From NCBI GenBank assembly GCA_003666485.1, contig CP032931.1, forward strand, positions 1,860,001-1,924,000: 64,000 bases of DNA, written 5' to 3'. Shown one piece after another: positions 38,365 to 47,076 of the stretch; the first letter of the stretch is position 1, and each line of letters starts with the position of its first letter. This DNA comes from Levilactobacillus brevis. GTDB lineage: Bacteria > Bacillota > Bacilli > Lactobacillales > Lactobacillaceae. The notes under the pieces were generated by a model. The model ran no database searches. It was not told the origin of the DNA and saw only the letters and a list, made by a program, of their open reading frames with translations. A program made the position numbers and the translations under genes.

Positions 38365-38640
38365 ATGTTACGGCGATTCGTACGATTACCAGATGGGTGG
38401 ATTTTTCTGGCAGGTTATTGTTTGATTGGCTTAGGTTACATTTTGTTCGGTACATTGGCGAGCGTCGGGGAAGCCACGTTCTTGGCCATGGTCCTGGCGT
38501 ACTTCGTGGTGGCATTCGTATTGACCCTGATCAAGGCCATCAGTTTGCGATCAATGGCCACGACGCGTCTGAATTTCTTAGTTTTTGAGTTTATTACTAT
38601 CGTGGGATTTATTTTATTACTGTTAACTTGTGAAGCCTAG
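38365..38640 (+). CDS. Small hydrophobic protein, 91 residues
   Basis: I do not recognise the family. Three hydrophobic segments (about residues 13-32, 38-58 and 70-88) follow a basic opening MLRRFVRLPDGW, so it is an integral membrane protein. A GTG three codons upstream (38356) is an alternative start; neither has a strong ribosome site. It lies between polC and the rimP operon under a promoter with a cre site, so it may respond to carbon supply. Confidence 0.65.
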   Translation: MLRRFVRLPDGWIFLAGYCLIGLGYILFGTLASVGEATFLAMVLAYFVVAFVLTLIKAISLRSMATTRLNFLVFEFITIVGFILLLLTCEA

Positions 38641-38711
38641 GCGGCAGAACAGTTGCAATCTCGGGGTTAGTGTAGTATTGTAGTACTTGTAGTTAAACTC
38701 GTTTTTTAAAT

Positions 38712-38740
38712 GAGTGAGCAGTCAATGCTCACTCTTTTTA
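38712..38740 (+). terminator. Attenuator-type terminator in the rimP leader
   Basis: GAGTGAGCA (38712-38720) pairs with TGCTCACTC (38726-38734) and is followed by TTTTT, 28 bases before the rimP start codon. A terminator directly upstream of rimP is a known leader arrangement (the rimP leader) in Firmicutes and suggests transcription attenuation of the rimP-nusA-infB operon. It could also simply end the upstream 38365 transcript. Confidence 0.65.
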
Positions 38741-38767
38741 ATGGATAAATGTAGGAGGCGGAATTCT

Positions 38768-39241
38768 TTGAGTACTGTCGTCGAGACCGTGACGGCCTTA
38801 GCCCAGCCAATCGTGGCGCATCATCAGTTTGAATTAGTTGACGTTGAATTTGTCAAGGAAGGCAAGAGTTGGTACCTGCGGCTCTACATCGATAAGCCCG
38901 GGGGCATCAACATTGAAGAATGTGCGATGGTCAGTGATGAAGTGTCTGAGAAATTGGACAGCATCGACCCTGATCCCATTCCTCAAGCCTATTTCTTAGA
39001 AGTATCCTCACCGGGTGCTGAACGACCACTGAAGAAACCAGCTGATTTTGAAAAAGCCGTGGGGGATTACATCCACGTGTCGCTTTACCAAAAGATTGGT
39101 AACAGCAAGGTTTACGAAGGAACGTTAGACTCGCTGACTGAGACTAGCATGGAACTGACCGTGAATTTGAAGGGCCGCATCAAGACCTTGACGATTCCCC
39201 GTGACGCCATTGCCCAAGCCCGGTTAGCCATCAAGTTCTAA
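38768..39241 (+). CDS. rimP: Ribosome maturation factor RimP
   Basis: RimP helps assemble the 30S subunit. The 157-residue protein has the family core [44 protein letters not shown] and the Sm-like C-terminal half with [17 protein letters not shown] sequence. The frame is open upstream, but AGGAGG before the TTG at 38768 fixes the start. It leads the operon rimP-nusA-ylxR-ylxQ-infB-rbfA. Confidence 0.96.
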   Translation: MSTVVETVTALAQPIVAHHQFELVDVEFVKEGKSWYLRLYIDKPGGINIEECAMVSDEVSEKLDSIDPDPIPQAYFLEVSSPGAERPLKKPADFEKAVGDYIHVSLYQKIGNSKVYEGTLDSLTETSMELTVNLKGRIKTLTIPRDAIAQARLAIKF

Positions 39242-39264
39242 CTAAATAAGGAGCGAAACAACAC

Positions 39265-40515
39265 ATGAGTAAAGAATTATTGGGTGCCTTAGACGTTCTG
39301 GAAACGGAAAAGGGCATCGACAAGCAAATCGTCATCGACGCGCTCGAGGCGGCCTTGGTGTCGGCCTACAAGCGTAATTATGACCAAGCCCAAAACGTGG
39401 AAGTCAACTTTGACCAGCGTAAGGGCGATATTCACGTCTTTGCCGTGAAGAAGGTCGTTGACCAGGTCTACGATTCTCGGTTGGAAGTCAGCTTAGACGA
39501 AGCGTTGACCATCAACAAAGGTTATGAAATTGGGGATGACATCAAGTTTGAAGTGACTCCCAAGAACTTTGGTCGGATCGCTGCGCAGACCGCTAAGCAA
39601 GTGATCTTGCAACGGGTTCGTGAAGCGGAACGCAACATCATTTACAACCAATACAGTCAATACGAAAATGAAATCGTGACTGGGGAAGTTGAACGTCAAG
39701 ACTCCCGCTTCGTTTACGTGAGCCTAGGTAAGGTCGAAGCCGTCATGGGTCGTCAGGATCAAATGCCTAACGAAACGTACCGGATTCACGATCGCATCAA
39801 GGTTTACGTGACCCGGGTCGAAAACGCGACTAAGGGGCCACAGGTCTTCGTTAGCCGGACCCACGCCGATTTATTGAAGCGATTGTTTGAACAAGAAGTC
39901 CCAGAAGTTTACGATGGGACTGTGGAAATCATGGCAATTGCCCGTGAAGCTGGCGACCGGGCCAAGGTAGCGGTTCGCTCCAACAACCCGGATATCGATC
40001 CTGTGGGGACCACTGTCGGCCCTCGGGGACAACGGGTCCAGACCATCGTCAACGAACTCGGTGGCGAAAACATGGATATCGTTGAGTGGACGGATGACGA
40101 AGCAAAGTTCATCGCCAACGCCTTGAACCCCGCCGAAGTACTCGATGTCATCTTTGATCCGAACAACGAACGCGCTTGTGAGGTCATCGTGCCGGACTAT
40201 CAACTCTCCTTAGCCATTGGGAAGCGGGGGCAAAATGCCCGTTTGGCCGCTAAGTTGACTGGTTACAAGATTGATATCAAATCAGAATCCGAAGCATCTG
40301 CTATAATGGAAGCTGATCAGGCCGCTAACGACGCGACTGCCAGTGATGACAGTGCCGTGACTGAAGACGCACCGGTGGCTGATGCCACTAGTGACGCTGC
40401 AGCTGACGTAACGCCTGAAGATGTTGCAACGCCAAGCGACGCAGCTGCCGACGACGCAGCCGCGACAACTGACGAAGCCAGTGACACGACTGACGACAGC
40501 GACGACGCCAAGTAG
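39265..40515 (+). CDS. nusA: Transcription termination/antitermination protein NusA
   Basis: NusA binds RNA polymerase and RNA to tune pausing and termination. The 416-residue protein has the N-terminal polymerase-binding domain, an S1 domain (EIVTGEVERQDSRFVYVSLGKVEAVM, about 130-200) and two KH domains (DPVGTTVGPRGQRVQTIVNELGGE and LAIGKRGQNARLAAKLTGYKIDI). The last 65 residues form an Asp/Ala/Thr-rich acidic tail that shorter Gram-positive NusA proteins lack. Its function is unknown. AAGGAG precedes the ATG. Confidence 0.97.
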   Translation: MSKELLGALDVLETEKGIDKQIVIDALEAALVSAYKRNYDQAQNVEVNFDQRKGDIHVFAVKKVVDQVYDSRLEVSLDEALTINKGYEIGDDIKFEVTPKNFGRIAAQTAKQVILQRVREAERNIIYNQYSQYENEIVTGEVERQDSRFVYVSLGKVEAVMGRQDQMPNETYRIHDRIKVYVTRVENATKGPQVFVSRTHADLLKRLFEQEVPEVYDGTVEIMAIAREAGDRAKVAVRSNNPDIDPVGTTVGPRGQRVQTIVNELGGENMDIVEWTDDEAKFIANALNPAEVLDVIFDPNNERACEVIVPDYQLSLAIGKRGQNARLAAKLTGYKIDIKSESEASAIMEADQAANDATASDDSAVTEDAPVADATSDAAADVTPEDVATPSDAAADDAAATTDEASDTTDDSDDAK

Positions 40516-40541
40516 CGTTGTGCTAAAGGAGGGTTAGGTCC

Positions 40542-40838
40542 ATGAAACAACGGAAGATCCCCATGCGCAAGGATATTGTGACTGGGGAAATGGCACCAAA
40601 AAAGCAATTGGTCCGGGTCGTCCGGAACCAAGCGCAAGAGGTCAGCATTGATCCGACAGGCAAACAGTCCGGTCGGGGCGCATACATTAGCTTGGATGTC
40701 GCCATTGCCCAAAAGGCGAAGAAAGAACGGACCTTTGACCACGCCTTTGGTGTCAAAATCGATGACCAATTTTACGACGATTTGATTGCGTACGTTGATC
40801 ATCAACAAGCGCGGCGGGAATTATTTGACAATGACTAA
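40542..40838 (+). CDS. ylxR: YlxR-family RNA-binding protein
   Basis: This 98-residue basic protein has the YlxR fold with RKIPMRKDIVTGEMAPKKQLVRVVRN at the start and SGRGAYISLDVAIAQKAKK in the middle. YlxR proteins are linked to RNA binding and, in Bacillus subtilis, to broad transcription effects and the RNase P complex. AAAGGAGG precedes the ATG. The gene ends overlapping ylxQ by eight bases (ATGACTAA), so translation is coupled. Confidence 0.93.
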   Translation: MKQRKIPMRKDIVTGEMAPKKQLVRVVRNQAQEVSIDPTGKQSGRGAYISLDVAIAQKAKKERTFDHAFGVKIDDQFYDDLIAYVDHQQARRELFDND

Positions 40839-41133
40839 TTCTGAGCGTGCTTTACAATTATTAGGATTGGCCCGGCGAGCAGGTAAATTGGTTACCGGCG
40901 AATCCTTTGTCCTAGCCGCTGTGCGGGATCAATCGGCTCGGCTAGTGTTTTTAGCCAGTGATGCCGGTAAGAGTAGTCAAAAACAATTCCGCGACAAAAC
41001 AACGAGCTATGACGTTCCATTGAATGACTCATTTACCAAGGACCAACTGAGCACGGCCATTGGGTCGGCGCGCACGGTCATAGCAATTACTGATCCGGGA
41101 TTCGTCCGGAAGTTACAACAATTACTTGAGTAG
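40831..41133 (+). CDS. ylxQ: L7Ae-family ribosomal protein YlxQ
   Basis: This 100-residue protein has the L7Ae/L30e kink-turn-binding fold, with LQLLGLARRAGKLVTGES at the start and ARLVFLASDAGKSSQKQF in the middle. It probably binds RNA near the ribosome, but its exact target is not settled. I choose ATG 40831, which overlaps the ylxR stop, over a longer upstream frame. Confidence 0.93.
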   Translation: MTNSERALQLLGLARRAGKLVTGESFVLAAVRDQSARLVFLASDAGKSSQKQFRDKTTSYDVPLNDSFTKDQLSTAIGSARTVIAITDPGFVRKLQQLLE

Positions 41134-41180
41134 CCACCTGACGTTCTCGTGATCGGTAGAATATGAAGGAGTGTGAAGAT

Positions 41181-43601
41181 ATGGGGAAAAAGCGAATTTA
41201 TGAACTCGCCAAAGAAATTAATGTCTCCAGTAAACAGATCATCGACAAGGCCGCAGCTAAGGGCTTTCCGGTGAAAAACCACATGTCAACGCTCGGCGAG
41301 AACGAAGAACGTCAGTTACGGGCTGCTTTTCAGTCCCACGGGAAGACCCAGTCACAACCTGAAAAGGTGCAAGCGGCGCGGCCAGCCCAATCCGGTAACC
41401 AGACGGGGCACGCCACCACGCATAAGCGTGAGGCGAGCCAGTCACAGTCTACTGCCAACCGGGGCGGTCACCAGCAGACCCATGCTGGTAACGACAGCCA
41501 TCGCGGGCAGTCTTCTGTCAACGGTAACCGGAACCATAACAATGGTAATGGGGGCAGTAATCAGAATCACCGTAACAATAATAAAAATAACAGCCAGACC
41601 GGAAATCACAGTGAACAACGTAATTCCGGTACCGGCAGATTTGGTGGAAGCTTGAATAATAATACAAATAATAGTAACGGCCGGCGTGGTAGCAACAACA
41701 GCAACAGTCGTGGGGGCCGGAATAACCGGAACAACCGCAATAACCGCCGCCGTAATAACAACAATAATCGTTACAAGAAGAACCAACGGATCAAAGACAC
41801 GAACCAGCACAAGGGTGCGCCAGAACGGAAGAACAAGGCTTTACCAGAAGTCTTAGTCTATAGCGATGGCATGAACGCCCAAGACCTGGCGAAGATCTTA
41901 CACCGTTCCTCAGCTGAAATCGTGAAGAAACTCTTCATGTTAGGCGTCATGGTCAACCAAAACCAATCCCTGGATAAGGATACGATTGAAATTTTGGCGG
42001 ACGACTATGGCATCCAAGCCAAGGAAAAGGTTGAAGTCGACGTTTCCGATATCGACAAGGCCTTCGACGCTGAAATGGCCAATACGGACCATCTCGTACC
42101 GCGGGCACCAGTTGTTACGATCATGGGACACGTTGACCATGGGAAGACCACGTTGCTGGACCACTTGCGGCATTCACACATTACCGAGGGTGAAGCCGGG
42201 GGAATCACGCAGGCCATTGGGGCTTACCAAGTCCACTACAATGACAAGCTGATCACCTTCTTGGATACGCCAGGACACGCGGCCTTTACCGAAATGCGGG
42301 CCCGTGGTGCGGAAATCACCGATATTACCGTGTTGGTGGTTGCTGCGGATGACGGTGTGATGCCACAAACAATCGAAGCTATTCACCATGCCAAAGCGGC
42401 TGGTACGCCAATCATCGTGGCTGTCAACAAGATCGATAAGCCGGGTGCTAACCCGAACCACGTCATGGAACAATTGACGGAATATGAATTGATTCCTGAA
42501 GACTGGGGTGGCGACACCATCTTCGTTGAAATTTCTGCGAAGTTTGGCAAGAACATCGACGAATTGCTCGATATGATCTTGCTACAAGCCGAAGTGCTGG
42601 AATTGAAGGCTAACCCTGAACAAAACGGTGCCGGGAACGTTATCGAAGCCCGTTTGGATCAAGGCAAGGGTTCCGTTGCCACACTGCTGGTTCAGCAAGG
42701 GACCTTACACGTTGGAGACCCAATCGTGGTCGGCAACACGTTTGGTCGTGTCCGGACGATGGTCAACGAACGTGGTCGGCGGATCAAGGACGCCGTACCG
42801 TCTACGCCAGTTGAAATCACTGGGTTAAACGACGTGCCAGAAGCCGGGGACCGGTTCGTGGTCTTCGACGATGAAAAGACGGCGCGGGCTGCCGGTGAAG
42901 AACGGGCCAAGGAAGCCTTGGTCAAGGAACGCCGCAACACGAGTCACGTGACGTTGGACAACCTGTTTGATTCCCTTAAGGAAGGTGAAATGAAGGAAGT
43001 TGACGTCATCATCAAGGCTGACGTTCAAGGTTCTGTTGAAGCCTTAGCTGGGAGTCTGAAGAAGATCGATGTTTCCGGTGTCCGGGTCAACATCATTCAC
43101 TCTGCCGTAGGGGCCATTAACGAAAGTGATGTCACCTTAGCGGAAGCTTCAGATGCCATCATCATTGGCTTTAACGTTCGCCCAACACCACAAGCACGGG
43201 CCCAAGCCGACAGTGACAAGGTCGACATCCGCTTGCACAACGTCATCTACAACGCCATCGATGAAATCGAAACGGCGATGAAGGGGATGCTGGAACCAAC
43301 CTACGAAGAACAAGTCATTGGCCAGATCGAAGTTAAGGATATTTTCCATGCTTCCAAGGTCGGGACAATCGTCGGTGGGATGGTTACCGAAGGCTACGTT
43401 ACCGCTGACAGCGACGTTCGTTTGATTCGTGACGGCGTGGTCATTTACGAAGGTAAATTAGGTAGCTTGAAGCGTTTCAAGGACGACGTCAAGCAAGTTA
43501 AGATGGGTTATGAATTAGGGTTAACTATCGAGAACTATAACGACATCAAGGTAGACGACGTGATCGAAGCCTACGTGATGAAGGAAGTTCCCGTTAAATA
43601 A
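41181..43601 (+). CDS. infB: Translation initiation factor IF-2
   Basis: IF-2 brings initiator tRNA to the ribosome and hydrolyses GTP. The 806-residue protein has an N-terminal IF2_N domain ([22 protein letters not shown]) and an Asn/Arg/Gly/Gln-rich low-complexity linker (about residues 50-210). A second IF2_N domain follows, then the GTPase domain ([45 protein letters not shown]) and domains II-IV. An ATG at 41163 exists, but AAGGAG lies after it, so ATG 41181 is the start. Confidence 0.97.
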   Translation: MGKKRIYELAKEINVSSKQIIDKAAAKGFPVKNHMSTLGENEERQLRAAFQSHGKTQSQPEKVQAARPAQSGNQTGHATTHKREASQSQSTANRGGHQQTHAGNDSHRGQSSVNGNRNHNNGNGGSNQNHRNNNKNNSQTGNHSEQRNSGTGRFGGSLNNNTNNSNGRRGSNNSNSRGGRNNRNNRNNRRRNNNNNRYKKNQRIKDTNQHKGAPERKNKALPEVLVYSDGMNAQDLAKILHRSSAEIVKKLFMLGVMVNQNQSLDKDTIEILADDYGIQAKEKVEVDVSDIDKAFDAEMANTDHLVPRAPVVTIMGHVDHGKTTLLDHLRHSHITEGEAGGITQAIGAYQVHYNDKLITFLDTPGHAAFTEMRARGAEITDITVLVVAADDGVMPQTIEAIHHAKAAGTPIIVAVNKIDKPGANPNHVMEQLTEYELIPEDWGGDTIFVEISAKFGKNIDELLDMILLQAEVLELKANPEQNGAGNVIEARLDQGKGSVATLLVQQGTLHVGDPIVVGNTFGRVRTMVNERGRRIKDAVPSTPVEITGLNDVPEAGDRFVVFDDEKTARAAGEERAKEALVKERRNTSHVTLDNLFDSLKEGEMKEVDVIIKADVQGSVEALAGSLKKIDVSGVRVNIIHSAVGAINESDVTLAEASDAIIIGFNVRPTPQARAQADSDKVDIRLHNVIYNAIDEIETAMKGMLEPTYEEQVIGQIEVKDIFHASKVGTIVGGMVTEGYVTADSDVRLIRDGVVIYEGKLGSLKRFKDDVKQVKMGYELGLTIENYNDIKVDDVIEAYVMKEVPVK

Positions 43602-43620
43602 ATAATCGGAGGCAACTGTC

Positions 43621-43971
43621 ATGGCACAATATCGAGTTGGCCGGTTGGAACAAGAAATCCAACGGGAAGTTACGGATATTCTCCTCAAACGGGTCCGCGA
43701 TCCACGGGTCGAGGGCGTGACCGTTACCGGGGTAGAAGTTACCGGTGACTTACAACAGGCAACGATTTACTACAGTATTTTATCCGACAAGGCCTCATCC
43801 GCAGAGAAGACGCAACAAGGATTGGACAAGGCCACGGGCCTGATCCGGTCCGAATTGGGTTCTCGCCTGAGCATCTACAAGACGCCAGAATTGACGTTCG
43901 AACAAGATTCCTCAGTACGCTACGGTAGCCACATCGATGAACTGTTAAATGAATTACACCACCGCGAGTAA
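43621..43971 (+). CDS. rbfA: 30S ribosome-binding factor RbfA
   Basis: RbfA matures the 16S rRNA 5' end and is needed in the cold. The 116-residue protein has the KH-like core with VGRLEQEIQREVTDILLKRVRDPRVEGVTVTGVEVTGDLQQATIYYSI and the late LTFEQDSSVRYGSHIDELL. CGGAGG precedes the ATG. It ends the operon at a good terminator; truB, often its direct neighbour, is separated here by about 690 bp filled with structured repeats. Confidence 0.97.
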   Translation: MAQYRVGRLEQEIQREVTDILLKRVRDPRVEGVTVTGVEVTGDLQQATIYYSILSDKASSAEKTQQGLDKATGLIRSELGSRLSIYKTPELTFEQDSSVRYGSHIDELLNELHHRE

Positions 43972-43984
43972 TCACGGGGTGCTG

Positions 43985-44016
43985 AGGTGCTGGTCAGTGT
44001 TGGCCAGCACCTTTTT
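43985..44016 (+). terminator. Terminator after rbfA
   Basis: AGGTGCTGG pairs with CCAGCACCT and runs into TTTTT. Confidence 0.88.
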
Positions 44017-44111
44017 GGGTCCAAATTCACGCGCAACGTTGGCCACACGCCGTTAGTCTGTGGTAAACTATAAGCTATTCTGTGTCATAATTGACTGGCT
44101 TGCGTAGTGTT

Positions 44112-44297
44112 TGGCCGCCTAGCCGTTCGTCAAATATGGGTTGGAACGCTGTGGGCGGACGGGACGAGCCAAGGGGCGGTCTCGCCACCTCGCTTTGAGC
44201 CGAAATACACGTCTCAAAGACGCCAGTTTCCTAGCCAGCTAAAAGCGCTGTCAAGGGAACTCCCACGGCTGAGCCCATATTTGACGAACTATCGGCT
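44112..44297 (+). repeat. Structured repeat, first module, copy D
   Basis: The terminal stem TTCGTCAAATATGGGT (44126-44141) pairs with GCCCATATTTGACGAA (44273-44288). The inner hairpin CTTTGAG/CTCAAAG and a third helix AGTTTCC/GGGAACT are present. It lies upstream of the second module at 44414-44589, in the same order as the complete composite copy at 46.6 kb. Confidence 0.82.
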
Positions 44298-44413
44298 ACT
44301 GTGGTGGTTAATAACAATGATGGCCATTAAATAATGTGTTGTCGCCCAGCTCTAGTTGATGACCTGGTAAACTGAACAACCTGTGGTTAACAGACAGCAA
44401 TCTGCCGAAGGAG

Positions 44414-44589
44414 GCCAGGGGTGTAGCCAGCTGTGTCGACGGTGTTGGCTGAGGTGTTGGCTGAGGTTTTATCTCAGCCTACAGCGTGGGACGACTTGGG
44501 AGACTCGCGGTTTTAGCGAGGCTTTCAAGCGAGGTGGAAGCCTGCTTGCCAGGCTGGAGCCGTTCCCCAGAGCAGGCGGAACCCCTGGC
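44414..44589 (+). ncRNA. Second structured module, copy D, upstream of truB
   Basis: A closing helix GCCAGGGGT (44414-44422) with ACCCCTGGC (44581-44589) encloses a GGCTGAG/CTCAGCC hairpin (44459-44479) and a nested stem CTTG...CTCGC/GCGAG...CAAG (44495-44529). It also encloses AGCCTG/CAGGCT and GTGGGA/TTCCCC pairings. Every one of these helices has covarying partners in the copy at 46911-47076. It ends 75 bp before truB and could be a truB leader or a repeat. I do not recognise it as a named RNA. Confidence 0.6.
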
Positions 44590-44664
44590 AGCCGTAGGCA
44601 CTGGTTTAGCCAGTTTCATTGACTTAACCCAAACGATTTCACAAGTAAGAACGGAGGAACCGGG

Positions 44665-45576
44665 ATGGACGGGATTATCCCCTTATACAAAGAACGAGGC
44701 CTCACCAGTTTTGACTGTGTGGCCAAATTACGCCACATTCTCCACACCAAGAAGGTCGGCCACAGCGGGACACTTGATCCCAGCGTCGATGGTGTGTTAC
44801 CCATTTGTATCGGCTCGGCGACCAAGGTCGTGCCATACCTCATGGCTTCCGGCAAAGTTTACCGGGGAACGGTGACCTTTGGCTTGGCTACGACGACCGA
44901 GGATCTGGACGGCGACGTCGTAGAACGACAGGCACTGACCCGTCCCTTTACACTGGCTGAATTGACGGCGGGGACGGCCCAACTGACCGGGACCATCCAG
45001 CAAACGCCGCCCATGTATTCGGCGGTCAAGGTTCATGGTCGCAAGTTGTACGAGTACGCGCGGGCGGGCGAAACCGTTGAACGGCCAACGCGTACGGTGA
45101 CCGTTGATCATTTCACCTTGACCGATGCGGGGACGTTTGACGCCGAACAGGGCACGCAGACCGTGGCCTTTGAAGTGGGCTGTTCCAAAGGGACCTACGT
45201 GCGGACGTTAGCCGTTGACCTGGGTCTCTTGTTGGGCGTACCGGCCGTGATGGCATCGCTCACCCGGCAACAGAGTGGCGGTTTCACGCTGGACCAAACG
45301 GTGACGTTAGACCAGGTGGCCGAAGCCATGGCAAACGAAAATCTGTCGGCCATTTTACGGCCCATCGACTATGCGTTGACGGCTTATCCCCATGTGGCAT
45401 TGAGCGACCGCGTCTGGGGACTGGTCAAAAATGGCGTCTTTCTCACAGCCGATGAGCTGGATGGTGCCACGGCACCGGAAGTCGCCTTGACGTATCAGGG
45501 CGCGACCAAGTGCCTGTACCAATGGTCCGAAGAAAAACAACAATACAAGCCGCTGAAAATGTTTGCGGTGAACTAA
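44665..45576 (+). CDS. truB: tRNA pseudouridine(55) synthase
   Basis: TruB makes pseudouridine 55 in the T-loop of tRNAs. The 303-residue protein has GIIPLYKERGLTSFDCVAKLR at the N-terminus, the catalytic Asp in KKVGHSGTLDPSVDGVLP (about 40) and VGCSKGTYVRTLAVDLG (about 175). GGAGG precedes the ATG. ribF follows 22 bp downstream, a conserved pair. Confidence 0.97.
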   Translation: MDGIIPLYKERGLTSFDCVAKLRHILHTKKVGHSGTLDPSVDGVLPICIGSATKVVPYLMASGKVYRGTVTFGLATTTEDLDGDVVERQALTRPFTLAELTAGTAQLTGTIQQTPPMYSAVKVHGRKLYEYARAGETVERPTRTVTVDHFTLTDAGTFDAEQGTQTVAFEVGCSKGTYVRTLAVDLGLLLGVPAVMASLTRQQSGGFTLDQTVTLDQVAEAMANENLSAILRPIDYALTAYPHVALSDRVWGLVKNGVFLTADELDGATAPEVALTYQGATKCLYQWSEEKQQYKPLKMFAVN

Positions 45577-45598
45577 GTTTTGAGAAGAGGAATTTCCA

Positions 45599-46555
45599 AT
45601 GGAAGTTATTCACATACACCACCCGTTAGATGCACGGCAAATTCCCGATGAGCCAGTGGTCTTGGCCATGGGCTTTTTCGATGGCGTTCATCGCGGGCAT
45701 CAAGCGGTCATCAACCGGGCCAAAGCGCTTGCCCAAGCCAAAGGTGTTAAGCTGGCCGTCTTGACCTATGATCACCACCCTGCGCTGGTTTACCGGCCGC
45801 TACAGGCGGATGACCAGAAGTATTTGAGTCCGATCAACCGCAAGCTCCAGCAGCTGGACCGATTGGGGGTCGACCGGGTCTTTTTGGTCAATTACACCGG
45901 CGAATTTGCGGCCCAGACACCGCAAGAATTTGTCGACCACTATTTGGTGGCTTTTCACACGGTGGCGGCAGTGGCTGGCTTTGACCACACTTACGGCAAG
46001 AAGGACGTGGCCAATATGGCGCGGTTGCCTGAATATGCGCAGGGACGGTTTGAGGTGGTCACGGTCCCCGAAGAGGCCAGTGGCAACGAAAAGGTTAGTT
46101 CTACGCGGATTCGGGCGGCGATGCGTGCGGGTGATGTCGACTTGGTGAACCAATTACTGGGTTACACGTACCGCTCGACGGGATTGGTAGTCCACGGCGA
46201 GGCCCGGGGCCGAACGATCGGCTACCCCACGGCTAACGTCATGGCGCCACAGGATGAGTGGATCCCTGGGATTGGCATTTACACGGCCCGGTTGAAGGTT
46301 GGGGCCATCTGGTACCCTGGGATGGTCTCTGTGGGCCGTAACGTGACCTTTGGGGATAACCGTCCAGTCACGGTCGAAATGAACCTCCTGGACTTCCAGG
46401 GCAACCTGTACGGCGAACCAGTAGAGGTCGAATGGCACCACCGGTTGCGCGGCGAGGTGAAATTCGCGGACGCGGACGGTCTGGTTGCGCAATTAAAGCA
46501 AGACGAAGCAGACACGCGGGCCTATTTCCATCAAGTTGCGACGCGTGAATCTTAA
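45599..46555 (+). CDS. ribF: Bifunctional riboflavin kinase / FAD synthetase
   Basis: RibF makes FMN and then FAD. The 318-residue protein has an N-terminal nucleotidyltransferase domain (LAMGFFDGVHRGHQAVINRA, with late VSSTRIRAAM) and a C-terminal kinase domain (GLVVHGEARGRTIGYPTANV, about 200). The stop codon TAA lies inside the left 8-bp target duplication of the composite element that follows, so the insertion left the protein intact. truB is directly upstream. Confidence 0.97.
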   Translation: MEVIHIHHPLDARQIPDEPVVLAMGFFDGVHRGHQAVINRAKALAQAKGVKLAVLTYDHHPALVYRPLQADDQKYLSPINRKLQQLDRLGVDRVFLVNYTGEFAAQTPQEFVDHYLVAFHTVAAVAGFDHTYGKKDVANMARLPEYAQGRFEVVTVPEEASGNEKVSSTRIRAAMRAGDVDLVNQLLGYTYRSTGLVVHGEARGRTIGYPTANVMAPQDEWIPGIGIYTARLKVGAIWYPGMVSVGRNVTFGDNRPVTVEMNLLDFQGNLYGEPVEVEWHHRLRGEVKFADADGLVAQLKQDEADTRAYFHQVATRES

Positions 46556-46639
46556 ATAACTAAAGGTTGCAAGTTTAAAAGTAGCTAAATTTATGGTGAC
46601 ACCAGGGTTTACAGGGATAAAATTAGCCTTTGAACGCAC

Positions 46640-46835
46640 CTTGCTCTGTGCTGGCCGCCTTACCGTTCGCCAAATTTGGACCGTGACGCTGTGGGAAGGA
46701 CCGGTCGAAGCCAAAAGGCGGTCTTCAACCTCGCTTCGAGCCGAAGACCGCGTCTCGAAGACGCCAGTTTCCAAGAAGTTCACTTGTAAACTCCCACGGC
46801 TGAGTCCAAATTTAGCTCACTCACGGTTACGTGAC
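46640..46835 (+). repeat. Structured repeat, first module, copy B inside the composite element
   Basis: The terminal stem CCAAATTTGGAC (about 46671-46682) pairs with GTCCAAATTT (from 46804). The inner hairpin is CTTCGAG/CTCGAAG where other copies have CTTTGAG/CTCAAAG. An alternative pairing, GCGGTCTTC with GAAGACCGC, is also possible. The third helix is near AGTTTCCAAG...CTTGTAAACT. Confidence 0.82.
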
Positions 46836-46910
46836 AAGTTGTCCGCTAATGTGGATGTTCAGCGATTTCTCTGCTAATTTTGTGGTTAATCACCGACGTA
46901 ACCGGAGGAG

Positions 46911-47076
46911 GTCAGAGGTGCAGGTTGCTGTGACAACGGTGTTAGCTGAGCGTTTTTTCTCAGCTTACAGCGTGGGACGTGTTTGGAGATTGACGGGGTT
47001 CGTCAAGCTTCAAACCGAGTCGGCGGACCGCTCCTTAGGCCGCCGGCGTTCCCCATAGCTACCGGAATCTCTGACA
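46911..47076 (+). ncRNA. Second structured module, copy B
   Basis: The closing helix GTCAGAGGT (46911-46919) pairs with ATCTCTGAC (47068-47076). It encloses AGCTGAG/CTCAGCT (46944-46965), then GTTTG...TTGACG/CGTCAA...CAAAC and a GGCGG/CCGCC stem. Compared with copy D, paired bases change together in each helix. Just after it, CTGACA can instead pair with TGTCAG downstream, which would compete with the closing helix. Confidence 0.6.

Noticed and set aside
44383..44875. Open frames in the truB upstream region
   Set aside because: They overlap the structured module, lack ribosome sites and differ from the frame pattern in the sister copy at 46.9 kb.
46593..47058. Short open frames inside the 605-bp composite element
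   Set aside because: They are not shared between copies and follow palindromic sequence. The element is better explained by structure than by coding.
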